From a virus, in IMG/VR virus record IMGVR_UViG_3300042453_004282, positions 1 to 64,000 of that record: a DNA stretch of 64,000 nucleotides. One strand, given 5' to 3'. This document shows positions 48,655 through 58,900 of the stretch, piece after piece. Below the pieces are notes generated by a model. That model saw only the letters and a program-made list of their open reading frames with translations, made no database searches and had not been told where the DNA came from. Numbering within the stretch: the first letter of the stretch is position 1; the number at the start of each line of letters is the position of its first letter. The translations under genes and the position numbers were made by a program.

Positions 48655-51600
48655 ATGCCAGCTACCTTCCGATATAGCTTCGATACCGCAACTGCTGCGT
48701 GGCCGGGTAACGGAGAGATGAATTTTGACTCGAACGTCAGTTCGAGTATTGCGTATGCGCGTCTGGATTATTTCGATTATTTTGGAAATGACATTCGCAC
48801 TTATCTACGCACGATTCCATCATCCGGCACAATCACCGTACAGAGCGTAAACACCCCGGCGAATATTGCTACCTTCAATATTACCGGGGCGTATTATGAC
48901 GAACCATCACAGACGGCACTCGCTCCGTTTATCTCATATGTAAGCGGGTTTACGGCCTTCTCAGATGGAGAACTAGTCGATATTACGCTGCCGATTGACG
49001 GACCAGCCACAACAACGACTACAACCACTACCGCAGCACCAACAACGACCACTACCACAGAAGCTCCGACGACTACAACAACGTCAACCAGTAGCACGAC
49101 GACCACCACCACGACCGCATCACCAGTTCTTTTTGAGGTAGATGCGTCAGATAATGCCTCGTATTCTGGCTCAGGCTCTACTTGGTTTGATATCTCTGGG
49201 GCAGACCGAGATCTTACCCTCGCGGGAACATTTTCTCACGAAATCAACGGCGGTTTCGGCCAGTTCGATCTGAATTCATCGGCCACGGCAACGTCCCCGC
49301 AGATGAATCTCTCTGGGTCTACGTCATTCACCATTTCTTCTTGGGTAAATCTAGAATCTACAAAATCTGGCGATAGAAACCTGATCAAAATTTTGGGTGC
49401 TAATGATAAGGTAGAGATAAGAGCATTTGTTCCGGACTCTTCATTCAATTCTCGCGTATACTACAGATTCAACTCAGTAGGACAAGGATATGAATCACAG
49501 AGCAGTGTAGTATCTAATGTGTATAATGAACAATGGGCACATGTAGTTTTGGTCTACAATCAATTCCCATCTGGTGTCTACACACAGGGCGCTGTTAAAG
49601 TTTATGTAAATGGAGTTTTGCTACACGATGCATCTGGGTTTCTACTTGATAAAGTTTCAATTACTGATGGATTCTTAAATGCCGGACCTAGAACAGATAT
49701 TTCAGTAATTTTCTCCGGTGCTGAATTTATCACCCGCGCTAAGATGACAAATACGTTGTTGTCTGATGCTGATGTCACTGCGTTGTACAATGCTGAAGTT
49801 GGAGACATGCCAACCATTAGTACAACCACGACCACTACGGCAGCACCAACAACGACAACAACAACCGCAGCACCAACAACAACCACGACCACCACAACTA
49901 GCAGCACAACTACGACAACAACCGCAGCACCAACAACCACAACCACACAATCACCGGGAGCAAGCATGGCAACAACAATTCAGATTAAGCGTTCCTCTGG
50001 CGTCTCAGCACCTTCAACCGGTATTCTTGCAGAAGGCGAGCTTGCCTACTCACAAGACCGCTCGAACGAAGGCGCTGGTGCGATTCTGTACATCGAATCC
50101 GTAGCGGCAGACGGCACCACCGCAGTCGTAGACAAAGTCGGTGGTAAGTACTACACGAATACCGTAGACACCTTCTTGGCGCCGAAGACCGCGTCAGTAG
50201 CGGCGGCTTTGGTACTTCACGAAGCTGGCAACAACGGCTCAAACAAGGTTTCTTTGAAGGCTCCAGCGGCGTTGGCGGCTGATATCAGCTACACGCTTCC
50301 GGCCACCATCACGGAAAACTACTTCCTGAAGACCGACGCTTCAGGTAACATGTCATGGGCTGAAGTTGTATCAAGCCTTTCAATCAGCGGCGACACTGGC
50401 TCAGACAGCATCAACACTGGCGAAACCCTTGACTTCGCTGGCACTGCGAACCAGATCGCGACAGCAGTAACCGACAACACCGTAACCTTCGCGTTGACGG
50501 ATGACGTAGTCCTCGTAGGCGACTTGACTGTCGGCGGCAACGACATCAAGATGAACGGCGGCACCACAGCGTTGACCTTCTCAGGTTCAGGTGACGTAGC
50601 CGTCGCGGGCGACCTGAAGGTTGGCGGAAACGACATCCTCGCGTCAGATGGCACCACAGCCCTTACAATGGCTGGAGCCGATGTAACTGTCGCGGGCGAC
50701 TTGCAGGTTTCAGGTAACGATGTGAAGATGGCGGGTGGAGTAACAGCCTTGACCTTCTCAGGTTCAGGTGACGTAGCGGCTGCTGGCGACCTCAAGGTTG
50801 GTGGCAACGACATCCTCGCGTCAGACAACACGGTAGCGATCACCCTCTCAGGCGCTGACGTAGCGGTTGCGGGCGACCTTAAGGTCGGTGGAAACGACAT
50901 CAAGGCGTCAGACAACACCGTAGCCATTACATTGGCTGGTGCCGATGTAACGGTTGCTGGCGACCTTCAGGTCTCAGGCAACGATGTCAAGATGGCTGGT
51001 GGCACTACGGCCTTGACCTTCTCAGGTTCAGGGGACGTAGCCGTCGCGGGTGACTTGACGGTAACAGGCAATGACATCAAGTCTTCATCAGCTACAGCGA
51101 TCACCCTCTCAGGCGCTGACGTAGCGGTTGCTGGCGACCTGAAGGTTGGCGGAAACGACATCAAGGCGTCAGATGACACCGTAGCGATCACCCTCTCAGG
51201 CGCTGACGTAGCGGTTGCGGGCGACCTGAAGGTTGGCGGCAACGACATCAAGGCGTCAGACGGCACCACCGCCATCTCACTCTCAGGCGCTGACGTAACC
51301 ATCGCGGGTAACTTGACGATCAACGGAACAACCACCACGGTCAACTCCGTAACCGTAACGGTTGACGACAACTTGATCAAGTTGGCCGACAACAACACCG
51401 CCAACTCACTCGACACGGGTGTATTTGCGAAGTATGTCGAAAGCTCAACGGACAAGTTCGCGGGTCTCTTCCGCGATGCGTCAGACAGCAACAAGTTCAA
51501 GCTCTTCGTTGGACTTGAAGTTGAGCCGACGACCACAGTTGCGACAGGTGATGCCTCATATGTTCGCGGTACACTTGAAGCCAACCTCTCAGGTGGTACG

Positions 51601-51795
51601 ATCTCCAACCTCGCGTCAGACCTCGCGGTTGCTGACGGTGGTACAGGCGCCAGCACCTTCACCGCAAACGGTGTACTGTACGGTAACGGCACCGACCCGA
51701 TTCAGGTAACTGCGGCGGGAACCAGCGGTCAGGTACTTCAGGTCAACGGCTCTGGCGTACCGGTCTTCGCCCACTTGGACGGCGGCACGTACTAA
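48655..51795 (+). CDS. Modular adhesin B: Thr-rich linkers, LamG domain and beta-repeat fibre (1,046 aa)
   Basis: Order: residues 2-118, a close copy of the TFRYSFDTATAAWPGNGEMN domain of adhesin A; Thr-rich linker (about 119-156); LamG/concanavalin-type domain (about 158-388, TWFDISGADRDLTLAG, FTISSWVNL, VYVNGVLLHDAS) likely to bind sugar; a second Thr-rich linker to about 434; a fibre domain starting MATTIQIKRSSGVSAPSTG with GELAYSQ; about nine 28-29-residue repeats (GDLKVGGNDIKASD...ITLSGADVAVA); then a tail with KLADNN, GGTGASTFTANGVLYGNGTD. From nt 49970 the codon choice changes sharply (TCA, GTA, GCG favoured). Most likely a receptor-binding fibre. A hairpin follows the stop. Confidence 0.8.
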   Translation: MPATFRYSFDTATAAWPGNGEMNFDSNVSSSIAYARLDYFDYFGNDIRTYLRTIPSSGTITVQSVNTPANIATFNITGAYYDEPSQTALAPFISYVSGFTAFSDGELVDITLPIDGPATTTTTTTTAAPTTTTTTEAPTTTTTSTSSTTTTTTTASPVLFEVDASDNASYSGSGSTWFDISGADRDLTLAGTFSHEINGGFGQFDLNSSATATSPQMNLSGSTSFTISSWVNLESTKSGDRNLIKILGANDKVEIRAFVPDSSFNSRVYYRFNSVGQGYESQSSVVSNVYNEQWAHVVLVYNQFPSGVYTQGAVKVYVNGVLLHDASGFLLDKVSITDGFLNAGPRTDISVIFSGAEFITRAKMTNTLLSDADVTALYNAEVGDMPTISTTTTTTAAPTTTTTTAAPTTTTTTTTSSTTTTTTAAPTTTTTQSPGASMATTIQIKRSSGVSAPSTGILAEGELAYSQDRSNEGAGAILYIESVAADGTTAVVDKVGGKYYTNTVDTFLAPKTASVAAALVLHEAGNNGSNKVSLKAPAALAADISYTLPATITENYFLKTDASGNMSWAEVVSSLSISGDTGSDSINTGETLDFAGTANQIATAVTDNTVTFALTDDVVLVGDLTVGGNDIKMNGGTTALTFSGSGDVAVAGDLKVGGNDILASDGTTALTMAGADVTVAGDLQVSGNDVKMAGGVTALTFSGSGDVAAAGDLKVGGNDILASDNTVAITLSGADVAVAGDLKVGGNDIKASDNTVAITLAGADVTVAGDLQVSGNDVKMAGGTTALTFSGSGDVAVAGDLTVTGNDIKSSSATAITLSGADVAVAGDLKVGGNDIKASDDTVAITLSGADVAVAGDLKVGGNDIKASDGTTAISLSGADVTIAGNLTINGTTTTVNSVTVTVDDNLIKLADNNTANSLDTGVFAKYVESSTDKFAGLFRDASDSNKFKLFVGLEVEPTTTVATGDASYVRGTLEANLSGGTISNLASDLAVADGGTGASTFTANGVLYGNGTDPIQVTAAGTSGQVLQVNGSGVPVFAHLDGGTY
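50519..51330 (+). repeat. Tandem repeats inside adhesin B (about 84-87-bp units)
   Basis: Nine to ten units beginning GGCGAC(C/T)T and encoding GD-L-x-V-x-G-N-D-(I/V), separated by Ala/Thr/Ser-rich turns. Units 2, 4, 5, 8 and 9 are nearly identical in DNA; units 3 and 6 (GDLQVSGNDVKMAGG) form a second subtype, so block duplication is likely. The protein product would be an elongated beta-helix or beta-solenoid shaft. Confidence 0.85.
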
Positions 51796-51805
51796 TCAAA
51801 CGCAC

Positions 51806-51840
51806 GGTGGGGAGTGGAGAAACATGTCTCCCTCCCCACC
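51806..51840 (+). terminator. Hairpin after adhesin B, probable terminator
   Basis: Stem GGTGGGGAGTGGAGA / TCTCCCTCCCCACC with one bulged base and loop AACATG, 10 nt after the stop. Followed only by AGTTT, so the T tract is weak. A promoter begins 4 nt later. Confidence 0.6.
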
Positions 51841-51843
51841 AGT

Positions 51844-51872
51844 TTGACAAGATTGAATACATGAGATATCTT
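51844..51872 (+). promoter_or_regulatory. sigma70-type promoter before the 85-aa gene
   Basis: TTGACA (51844-51849), 17-bp spacer, TATCTT (51867-51872), 31 nt before the ATG at 51903. It suggests that this small gene is expressed apart from the late adhesin message. Confidence 0.6.
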
Positions 51873-51902
51873 TAGTATTCACCTTTCACCTGACATCATA
51901 TC

Positions 51903-52160
51903 ATGGACCAGCAACAGTTTATCAATGAGTACATCAACACGCTCGCCAACAACTACAAGCAAGCTTGCATCGACAAGGTCATGCTTGGTACACAGGTTAC
52001 CGTACTGAATCGACAGCTTGAAGAACTGAAGGCGTCAGTGAATGCGCTGGAAACGAAGTTGAAGCAAGAGGCAGAAGCCGCGAAGCTCCCACAAGTAACC
52101 CAGCAGCCAACCGCAGGAATCTCAGTTAAGCCACCAGTTATTGTTGGCGAAGACTACTAA
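51903..52160 (+). CDS. Small coiled-coil protein (85 aa)
   Basis: Helical N-terminal part (FINEYINTLANNYKQACIDK) followed by a heptad-like coiled coil (LNRQLEELKASVNALETKLK) and a Pro/Val-rich tail (VTQQPTAGISVKPPVIVGED). No known family is evident; similar small coiled-coil proteins accompany structural genes in T4-like phages. It has its own sigma70-like promoter and a strong terminator, so it forms a single-gene unit between two adhesin or transferase blocks. Possible roles are fibre assembly chaperone or a regulator; neither has direct support. Confidence 0.7.
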   Translation: MDQQQFINEYINTLANNYKQACIDKVMLGTQVTVLNRQLEELKASVNALETKLKQEAEAAKLPQVTQQPTAGISVKPPVIVGEDY

Positions 52161-52161
52161 G

Positions 52162-52191
52162 AAAAAGGGCACCGAATCCGGTGCCCTTTTT
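52162..52191. terminator. Bidirectional terminator
   Basis: Stem AAAAAGGGCACCG / CGGTGCCCTTTTT with loop AATC, followed by TT on the plus strand and A-rich on the other side. It separates the 85-aa gene (plus) from the triple glycosyltransferase (minus), which ends at 52197. Confidence 0.93.
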
Positions 52192-52196
52192 TTATT

Positions 52197-54860
52197 TCAT
52201 AGTGTCAAGGTGTGTGTGGTTTTGTGACCACATTGCACGTGAGGATCGACCATCACTCGGAACCCATGTATCTTTGCCGTGTTACAGAAGTCCACATCTT
52301 CTGACACGGTATAGGCGTGGTCAATCGCGGAATGATATCTAAAGTGTGGATATTTCAGGATTTCAAACACCTTTCGTTTCACCAAGACGCAACCAAATCC
52401 ACACGCATCAACCTCAAACGGCTGCTGTGCTGTGATGATCTCATCGCGAGTCAAGTTTCTCATAGAGAGATCGGCATGAATATGTGGGCGGGTTCGAACA
52501 TATAGCTCAGGCTTCTTTTCTTCAGTGCGTTGCACATACACGCCACTCACAATATCGCTGTCAACGCGCAGCAAACTCTGAAGAGCATGTGCCGGAAGCA
52601 CCATGTCGCTATCAACTGAGAAGAGATAGTCATACTGCTTGGTCAGCACCCAGTGTGCTATCAGATTTCGGATTTGATCAATCTGATATCCGTAGAAGTA
52701 CTGAAAGTCCACCTGTACCCCATCTGGAATCTGTAAGTCATAGATGCTTTTGAAGGTGTCCACTTCAATGTATTTCGCAGTGGGGATTGCTAACAGAATG
52801 CGCTTAGGGGGCGAACCGGTGCGTTGAGACAGGACGAGGTTCGCCGTAGCAGTCTGCTCTGTCGCATGCACTTTATAGTCATTGATCGGATTGACATCAT
52901 TGTACCGATACCATACATCCTTCACGACATGAATTTTCTCTGGGTCTGCGCGTTCAATGGTTTCGTAGAAAATAATGGTGTCTCCCCCGGCACGAGCCCA
53001 CTTTCCATCAATCTGAAAGGTCTCAACTGGGATAGATTCAAAGAGACTTTTCTTGAATGTACGTAGGTGCGTGTATGGCATGTTCCACGGGAACAGATGC
53101 TTTCGATAGGAGCGCGTCTGTTTTACTTCAGGGGGATATTCCTGTGCAATCAATGGAATCTGGTCAGCCTCTGACCACATAGAGCCATAGGTCAGTTCTG
53201 CACCCTGTACATAAATGGCATTGAGCTTTGACAGGATTTGATTGTCAGGCATCAAGGCATCATCCCCATCTAGCATGACAATTACATTGGACGAGTTAAT
53301 CGACGCATCTTGCATGACCTTCACATAGTTGTAGACCGACCCCATGTTGTCTTGCCGATGTAGCAAAACAAACCTGTGACGAATATCACTTGGCAGTTCT
53401 GCAATCGTCTTCTGTGCAACTTCATAACTGGAGTCAGTTGAAGCGTCATCAACCAAGATGTGCGAATAGAATGGATAATCTTGTGCCGCAACCGATTGAA
53501 TGCACTGCGCAATATAGGACGCTGCATTATAGAACGGAGAGATGATTGCAAAGGTCTGCTCTGCGGGTAACTGTGGAAAATACCGATCCTCTGGATTTGT
53601 GAAACGACGACCAAATACTTGACCAACGCGATAGTTGATGTGAGAGACAGCGCGGAATTCTTCCGCAGAAAGATATGCATTCCGCACTTGGCAGAAATGC
53701 TGCTTCCATTGCAGCGCAACCGACGACCAATCAGCCACATCATGTACACGACTACACGTATGTGCTTTTTGACTGTATAGATAGGTGTCACGTGCTGCGG
53801 CTAGTACCATATCAACGAACTGCTGCGTCTGACGATGGGCGTCGATATGAGGAAAGAGTGAATTCGAAACAATCGGATAGTCGATCTTGTAACATGCGTC
53901 ATCAATCGCAGTCTCTTCAAGAGCGCCAAACCGATTCGTCAACACTGGAGTATTGTACGCCAAGGACTCCAGCGTAGAGATACCAAAGGTCTCTGGGAAC
54001 GCCGCAGGATAGATAGTGAATTTTGCCTTGGCGAGAATATCTGCCACTTGCCACTGTGGAATTACGCCAGTGAAAGTGACGCCCAGATTCTTCAAATCTG
54101 ACCGGGTGCTGAGTTCTCTCCACTGAATCTCTTGGGCGTCTGGCGGGGCCGTGCCATTACGGTAATACCCTCCAATCACCATCAGCTTTGCCAACGGAAG
54201 GGAGCCCTTCACTTTAGGCCAAATGTCATTTACCAAGGGCAATAATCCTTTGGTCACCGACGCATTATATACATACAGATTTGGATCTTTTTTCGAAATG
54301 TCAACAAAATCATGATAACGACGGATTCCATTCCTTGTCACGAAAATGTGTTTTTTGAGCACCTCGAAGTTTCTCCGAGGACCATGAGTGCAGGTAGTCA
54401 CATAACTCGTGTGGAAATCCGACAAGGTGAAGATCTTGTCAATTTTTTTCTCCACCACAAATTGTTCCAAAAGATCATCCCCTTGACAAAAGGTGTCGTG
54501 CATCCACAACACCTTATATGCAGCAGCATCTCGCATTTTGCGAATTGCAGCAGGGAGCCCGTACTGTTCCACATTATCAGCAAATGGAAAGACTGACCGG
54601 CTAGAAATCAATACATCATATGCGTCCGGAGAATGCAGGGACAGCCACTTCAAATCGCGGTAGATCACACCCGATTCTGCCACCTGTTCATAGGTAGAGG
54701 TATCAGCGCTGTTAGAATTGTACAGCGTCACGCGCATACCCAGCTTTTGAAGCTCCTGTGCCATGAAAATGGCGGCAGACTCCGAACCACCGAGTCCCTG
54801 TGTCCGAACTGTCGATTCTGTGTATGGCAGTCCTATGGTGTCCAAAATGGCAATTTGCAT
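52197..54860 (-). CDS. Three-domain glycosyltransferase (GT4 + GT2 + GT-A-like, 887 aa)
   Basis: Domain 1 (about 1-395): GT-B fold, GT4 type, with QGLGGSESAAIFMAQEL near the N-terminus, LWMHDTF, VTRNGI, and FPETFGISTLESLAYNTPVL containing the E-x7-E donor-site pattern (E290, E298). Domain 2 (about 436-660): GT2, with FAIISPFYNAASYIAQCIQS, HILVDDASTDSS and VIVMLDGDD. Domain 3 (about 687-887): GT-A-like, RILLAIPTAKYIEVDTFKS, QIDQIRNLI, YLFSVDSDMVLP with D-x-D (750-752) and SEDVDFC. No membrane segment, so it is cytosolic. It could assemble an oligosaccharide in steps on one polypeptide. It stands alone on the minus strand within the adhesin region; its own promoter is not obvious. Confidence 0.85.
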   Translation of the reverse strand: MQIAILDTIGLPYTESTVRTQGLGGSESAAIFMAQELQKLGMRVTLYNSNSADTSTYEQVAESGVIYRDLKWLSLHSPDAYDVLISSRSVFPFADNVEQYGLPAAIRKMRDAAAYKVLWMHDTFCQGDDLLEQFVVEKKIDKIFTLSDFHTSYVTTCTHGPRRNFEVLKKHIFVTRNGIRRYHDFVDISKKDPNLYVYNASVTKGLLPLVNDIWPKVKGSLPLAKLMVIGGYYRNGTAPPDAQEIQWRELSTRSDLKNLGVTFTGVIPQWQVADILAKAKFTIYPAAFPETFGISTLESLAYNTPVLTNRFGALEETAIDDACYKIDYPIVSNSLFPHIDAHRQTQQFVDMVLAAARDTYLYSQKAHTCSRVHDVADWSSVALQWKQHFCQVRNAYLSAEEFRAVSHINYRVGQVFGRRFTNPEDRYFPQLPAEQTFAIISPFYNAASYIAQCIQSVAAQDYPFYSHILVDDASTDSSYEVAQKTIAELPSDIRHRFVLLHRQDNMGSVYNYVKVMQDASINSSNVIVMLDGDDALMPDNQILSKLNAIYVQGAELTYGSMWSEADQIPLIAQEYPPEVKQTRSYRKHLFPWNMPYTHLRTFKKSLFESIPVETFQIDGKWARAGGDTIIFYETIERADPEKIHVVKDVWYRYNDVNPINDYKVHATEQTATANLVLSQRTGSPPKRILLAIPTAKYIEVDTFKSIYDLQIPDGVQVDFQYFYGYQIDQIRNLIAHWVLTKQYDYLFSVDSDMVLPAHALQSLLRVDSDIVSGVYVQRTEEKKPELYVRTRPHIHADLSMRNLTRDEIITAQQPFEVDACGFGCVLVKRKVFEILKYPHFRYHSAIDHAYTVSEDVDFCNTAKIHGFRVMVDPHVQCGHKTTHTLTL

Positions 54861-54871
54861 CTGTTCTCCTA

Positions 54872-54879
54872 TATAAATA
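54872..54879 (+). promoter_or_regulatory. T4-type late promoter (TATAAATA), first of a pair
   Basis: Perfect match. Together with the copy 30 bp downstream it precedes the fibre genes at 54981 and 55929. It lies just outside the start of the divergent minus-strand glycosyltransferase. Confidence 0.7.
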
Positions 54880-54901
54880 GACCGCTAGATCTCACTGGGT
54901 G

Positions 54902-54909
54902 TATAAATA
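54902..54909 (+). promoter_or_regulatory. T4-type late promoter (TATAAATA), second of a pair
   Basis: Perfect match followed by TATAG, 71 nt before the ATG at 54981. Confidence 0.7.
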
Positions 54910-54980
54910 TAGCATGGACACTGTCGTCTGTCAACCCAGCCGTTATATCATGAAATCTTTCCCTATATATGAGGATGCCC

Positions 54981-55916
54981 ATGGCAAGCATAAATGTGAT
55001 GAGAATAAAGAGATCTGACACCCCCGGTAAAATCCCTTTGGTTGCAGACTTGCAGCTTGGCGAACTTGCGGTAAATACCCATGAGGGACGAGCGTTTACG
55101 GTAAAGGAAATCAACGGCGTAAAGACTGTCGTAGACCTCGGTATGCCGGTTGAATATGCAACCGTTTCATCTTCTTCCATAGGCAGCGCCGTTAATTTTG
55201 ATGTAAAGTCTAACGCTACGCTATATTACTCGTCAGCCGCACAAAACACATGGACCTTGAATGTGCGCGGCTCCTCTGCGGTTTCGTTGAATGACTTTTT
55301 ATCAACAAATCAACAAATTGAGATCAGTCTCTTCACGAGAAATGGAACTACGGCGTATGGTATTACGCAATTCTTCATCGACGGGGTAGAATATTTTCCT
55401 CTGTGGGAAAATACCGATACACCTACACCAAATTCAAACTCAATTGATTGTTATATGTTCAAGATTATCAAGACTGCGGCCTCGCAATTTTTGGTGTTTG
55501 CGAAATTCTCTACACACGGGTCAAACGTCACAACCACAACGACGACCTCTACGACCTCTACGACCTCTACGACAACGACGGCTGCGCCAACCACTACCAC
55601 GACTTCTACGACGACCACAGAAGCGCCAGCAACCACCACGACCACAACAGCCGCTCCAACAACGACCACCACAGTTTCGTGTGTGTACATGTATACACTG
55701 ACTGGTCCGTTCTCTACCGCATATGAAGCGTGTGTGGCCTCTGCTGCGGCAGATGTGACGCTCTATCTCGGCAGCGGTTCCCTGTATTACACTGATAGCC
55801 AATGCACCACCTTGTTCACTGGTAATGGCTATTATCTCATCGACGGAACTTCACCGAAACAGTATATCCAGTTCAACTACGGAACTGTTTCATCTGGTCC
55901 GTCTACCTGTGCTTAA
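54981..55916 (+). CDS. Thr-rich modular fibre protein C (311 aa)
   Basis: N-terminal fibre module MRIKRSDTPGKIPLVADLQL, GELAVNTHEG, TVKEINGVKTVVDLG, a common start of fibre subunits in aquatic T4-like phages and repeated in the next gene. Then a beta domain (WTLNVRGSSAVSLNDFL, FTRNGTTAYGITQFFIDG), related to the last domain of the next protein. A Thr-rich linker (nt 55529-55675) leads to the Cys module CVYMYTLTGPFSTAYEACVA...STC, the same as in adhesin A. ATG 54981 is preferred over 54969 because GAGG lies 7-10 nt upstream of it. Confidence 0.75.
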   Translation: MASINVMRIKRSDTPGKIPLVADLQLGELAVNTHEGRAFTVKEINGVKTVVDLGMPVEYATVSSSSIGSAVNFDVKSNATLYYSSAAQNTWTLNVRGSSAVSLNDFLSTNQQIEISLFTRNGTTAYGITQFFIDGVEYFPLWENTDTPTPNSNSIDCYMFKIIKTAASQFLVFAKFSTHGSNVTTTTTTSTTSTTSTTTTAAPTTTTTSTTTTEAPATTTTTTAAPTTTTTVSCVYMYTLTGPFSTAYEACVASAAADVTLYLGSGSLYYTDSQCTTLFTGNGYYLIDGTSPKQYIQFNYGTVSSGPSTCA

Positions 55917-55928
55917 TTGAGGTTATAC

Positions 55929-58900
55929 ATGTCAACCACGACGACTACCACATCAACTACAACCACGACTACAGCAGCCCCCACTACGGATATCCGCTAC
56001 ATCACGGTGCGGATAAAGAGGTCGGCTGTCCCGAATAAAATCCCTACCGTAGATGATTTGGAACTTGGCGAGTTGGCATTAAACACATACGACGGCAAGC
56101 TCTACACATTAAAGTCAACCGGTCCAGTAAAAACCGTTGTGCATCTCAGTGAAGGTAAGACCTATACCGCTGGGGATGGTATCGAAATTGACGGCACCAC
56201 GATCAACAACACAGGCGTCACATACATTTCCGGTGGAGATAATATCTCGGTCACAGAGAACACCGGAAATGTAGTTGTCTCGTTTGACGGTGTGTTGGGA
56301 ATTGATCAAGGTGGCACTGGAGAGACTACTGCGAATGCCGCATTCAATGCGCTGGCTCCAACTCAAACTAGCCACGCTGGTAAGTTCTTGCGGACAGACG
56401 GCAGCGACACTGAATGGGAAGAAATCACGGCGACTTTCTTAACCGATACGTTGGGTTTCACTCCGGTAAATAGAGCCGGGGATACCATGCAAGGCAATTT
56501 GAACTTTGCAGAGACCCATCGTATCACAAATCTCCCGGAACCAGAATTAGGCAACCAACCTGCCACAAAAAATTACGTTGATAACGCAATCACCGGGTTA
56601 CACTGGAAGCCCTCCGTTGCGGTATTTGCAGACAGTCATGTCAATCTATCGGTTGGCCCATGGACAATTGACGGCTATACCATATCGACGAATGAGCGCA
56701 TACTGTTAACCAATCAAACCGCAGATGCTCAAAATGGTATCTGGGTGCTTAACAGTGACTCAACATTTTCTCGCCCAGTAGATGCTAATAGTTTCGAGAA
56801 GCTTAATGCGGCTGCCGTGTTTGTTCAGCACGGCACTACCTATGGCGACACGGGGTGGGTTCAGGTAACACAATTAACATCATTCGCTGGTCAAGAATGG
56901 GATCAATTTACCGGCGGCGGCAGTCTCAGTGCTGGAGAAGGTATCAGCATTATCGGAAACGTCATCTCAAACACTGGCGTACAGCGAGTAACGGCTGGTA
57001 CAGGAATATCTCTCACGGGCGAAACCGGAGAAGTTGATATTTCGCTAGATGGACCGGTCTCCATAGAAAATGGCGGTACGGGTGAGACAACAGCAAACGA
57101 TGCTATCAATGCACTTCTTCCAACGCAGACTGGGAAATCTGGTGGCATATTGACCACAGATGGTATTGATGTGCGATGGCTGCAACTCGCGTCGGAGGAG
57201 TACGCCTCGGCAAACACCTATCATGTCAGTAAGACGGGTGACGATATCACAGGGGACGGCACTACACTTCGTCCATTCAGAACAGTTCGTCGTGCAGTCG
57301 ATCTCGCAGGAATTGCGACTATTAACGATCCGATTGTCATTCGAATCGGTTCGGGGCGATACATTGAAGATGGTGATGTGTTGTTCCGTCCATGGGTATT
57401 CTTTGTTGGTGAACATCATCAAGATGTGCGCATCACGGCTGATGCGTTTGGGTTGCACGAAGATTTCGAAGGCACTGATGACCTTCGGTCTGGTGCGATA
57501 AATCTAACGCTAGATGGCCCATCACATTTTGATTTTGCTACGATTGACTCTGATGCAGGTAAGCTGTTCTTTGAGAGCGTCAATTTCAATTCAGCCTATG
57601 AAGTAACATCGAACTCCACGGTCAACCAGATTTTCGTTGAGAACGGATGGATGTTCAGCACCGTAGTGCTGCAAGGTGGAACGCACAACTTCAACGGCAC
57701 CTACTTCTTTTCAAACTGCTTCATATCACAGGCTGCAACCACAGACGGAAATTGCATATTTACGAATGTGTCGTTGCAATCCGTGTCATTGGATATCTCG
57801 GATTTTGCGCTAGGAACCATAACGGCGTTCTTCATCAGTTCTCCGATCCAAGGATCGTTATATGTTGATGGTTCATATGGTGCGGTGCATGCCACATCAA
57901 ACTCTCTTCCACCAAAAGACGATATAACCTTTATCGCATCTATTGCCAACCCTCCAGCAAGTTTAGTTCGTCTGAATGATGCATTTGGCACATTGTACGA
58001 CCCCACCACACCTCAAGATTGGTTGGATCTTGGGGCAACATTATACAACACAGTCGGAGACTTGATTTTTGATGTCAGCAGTGCGCTTGATGCGAGCGTC
58101 AAATACACTGCGCAAAACTCGGCAAATTGGACCGAAGTTGGGCACACGACACCAACTACAAATAAAGACGCGATTGATATCCTAGTTGCTGAGAACTACG
58201 AGCGTTGGAAAAATCTTCGCACCGTCACGCAAATCTCCAGCAATATCACACTTCCCGCTACTGTCACTAGCCCATCACCTAGCTATAATCCAGACGAAAG
58301 CACTTCTGTTATTCTGGCGGATGCGTCAGTCGCCTCCATCACGGTCACCCTTCCGAACGCCGCCGACTGGGAAAAGAAGTTCTACACGATCAAAAAGATT
58401 GATGATACGCCAAATCTTGTGACGCTTCAAGCAGTGTCCGGACAAAAGATTGACGGGGACACTTCCTTCATTTTGTCTGGCCAGAATAACCAAATCACCA
58501 TCATTTCAGATGGCAGTAATTGGTATGAATTGTCCTCGACGGCATCTTCTGGATACACCGGATCTCGCGGCGTTCCGGGTTATACCGGATCACAAGGAGA
58601 ACAGGGCGCGAAAGGTGACATTGGGTATACGGGGTCGCAAGGACCGGAGGGGCCACCGGGTCCACCGACTGGTTATACAGGATCGCGGGGTGAACAGGGT
58701 GCCATTGGATATACTGGTTCACAGGGTATACCCGGACCTCCAAGTGGATATACAGGATCTCAGGGCGAACAAGGACCGATGGGATTCACTGGATACACGG
58801 GGTCTCAGGGAGTAGAAGGGCCGATTGGACCACCGGGGCCGCAGGGTCCAGCCGGTGGGTATACCGGGTCTCGCGGTGAAACTGGCTACACCGGTTCTCA

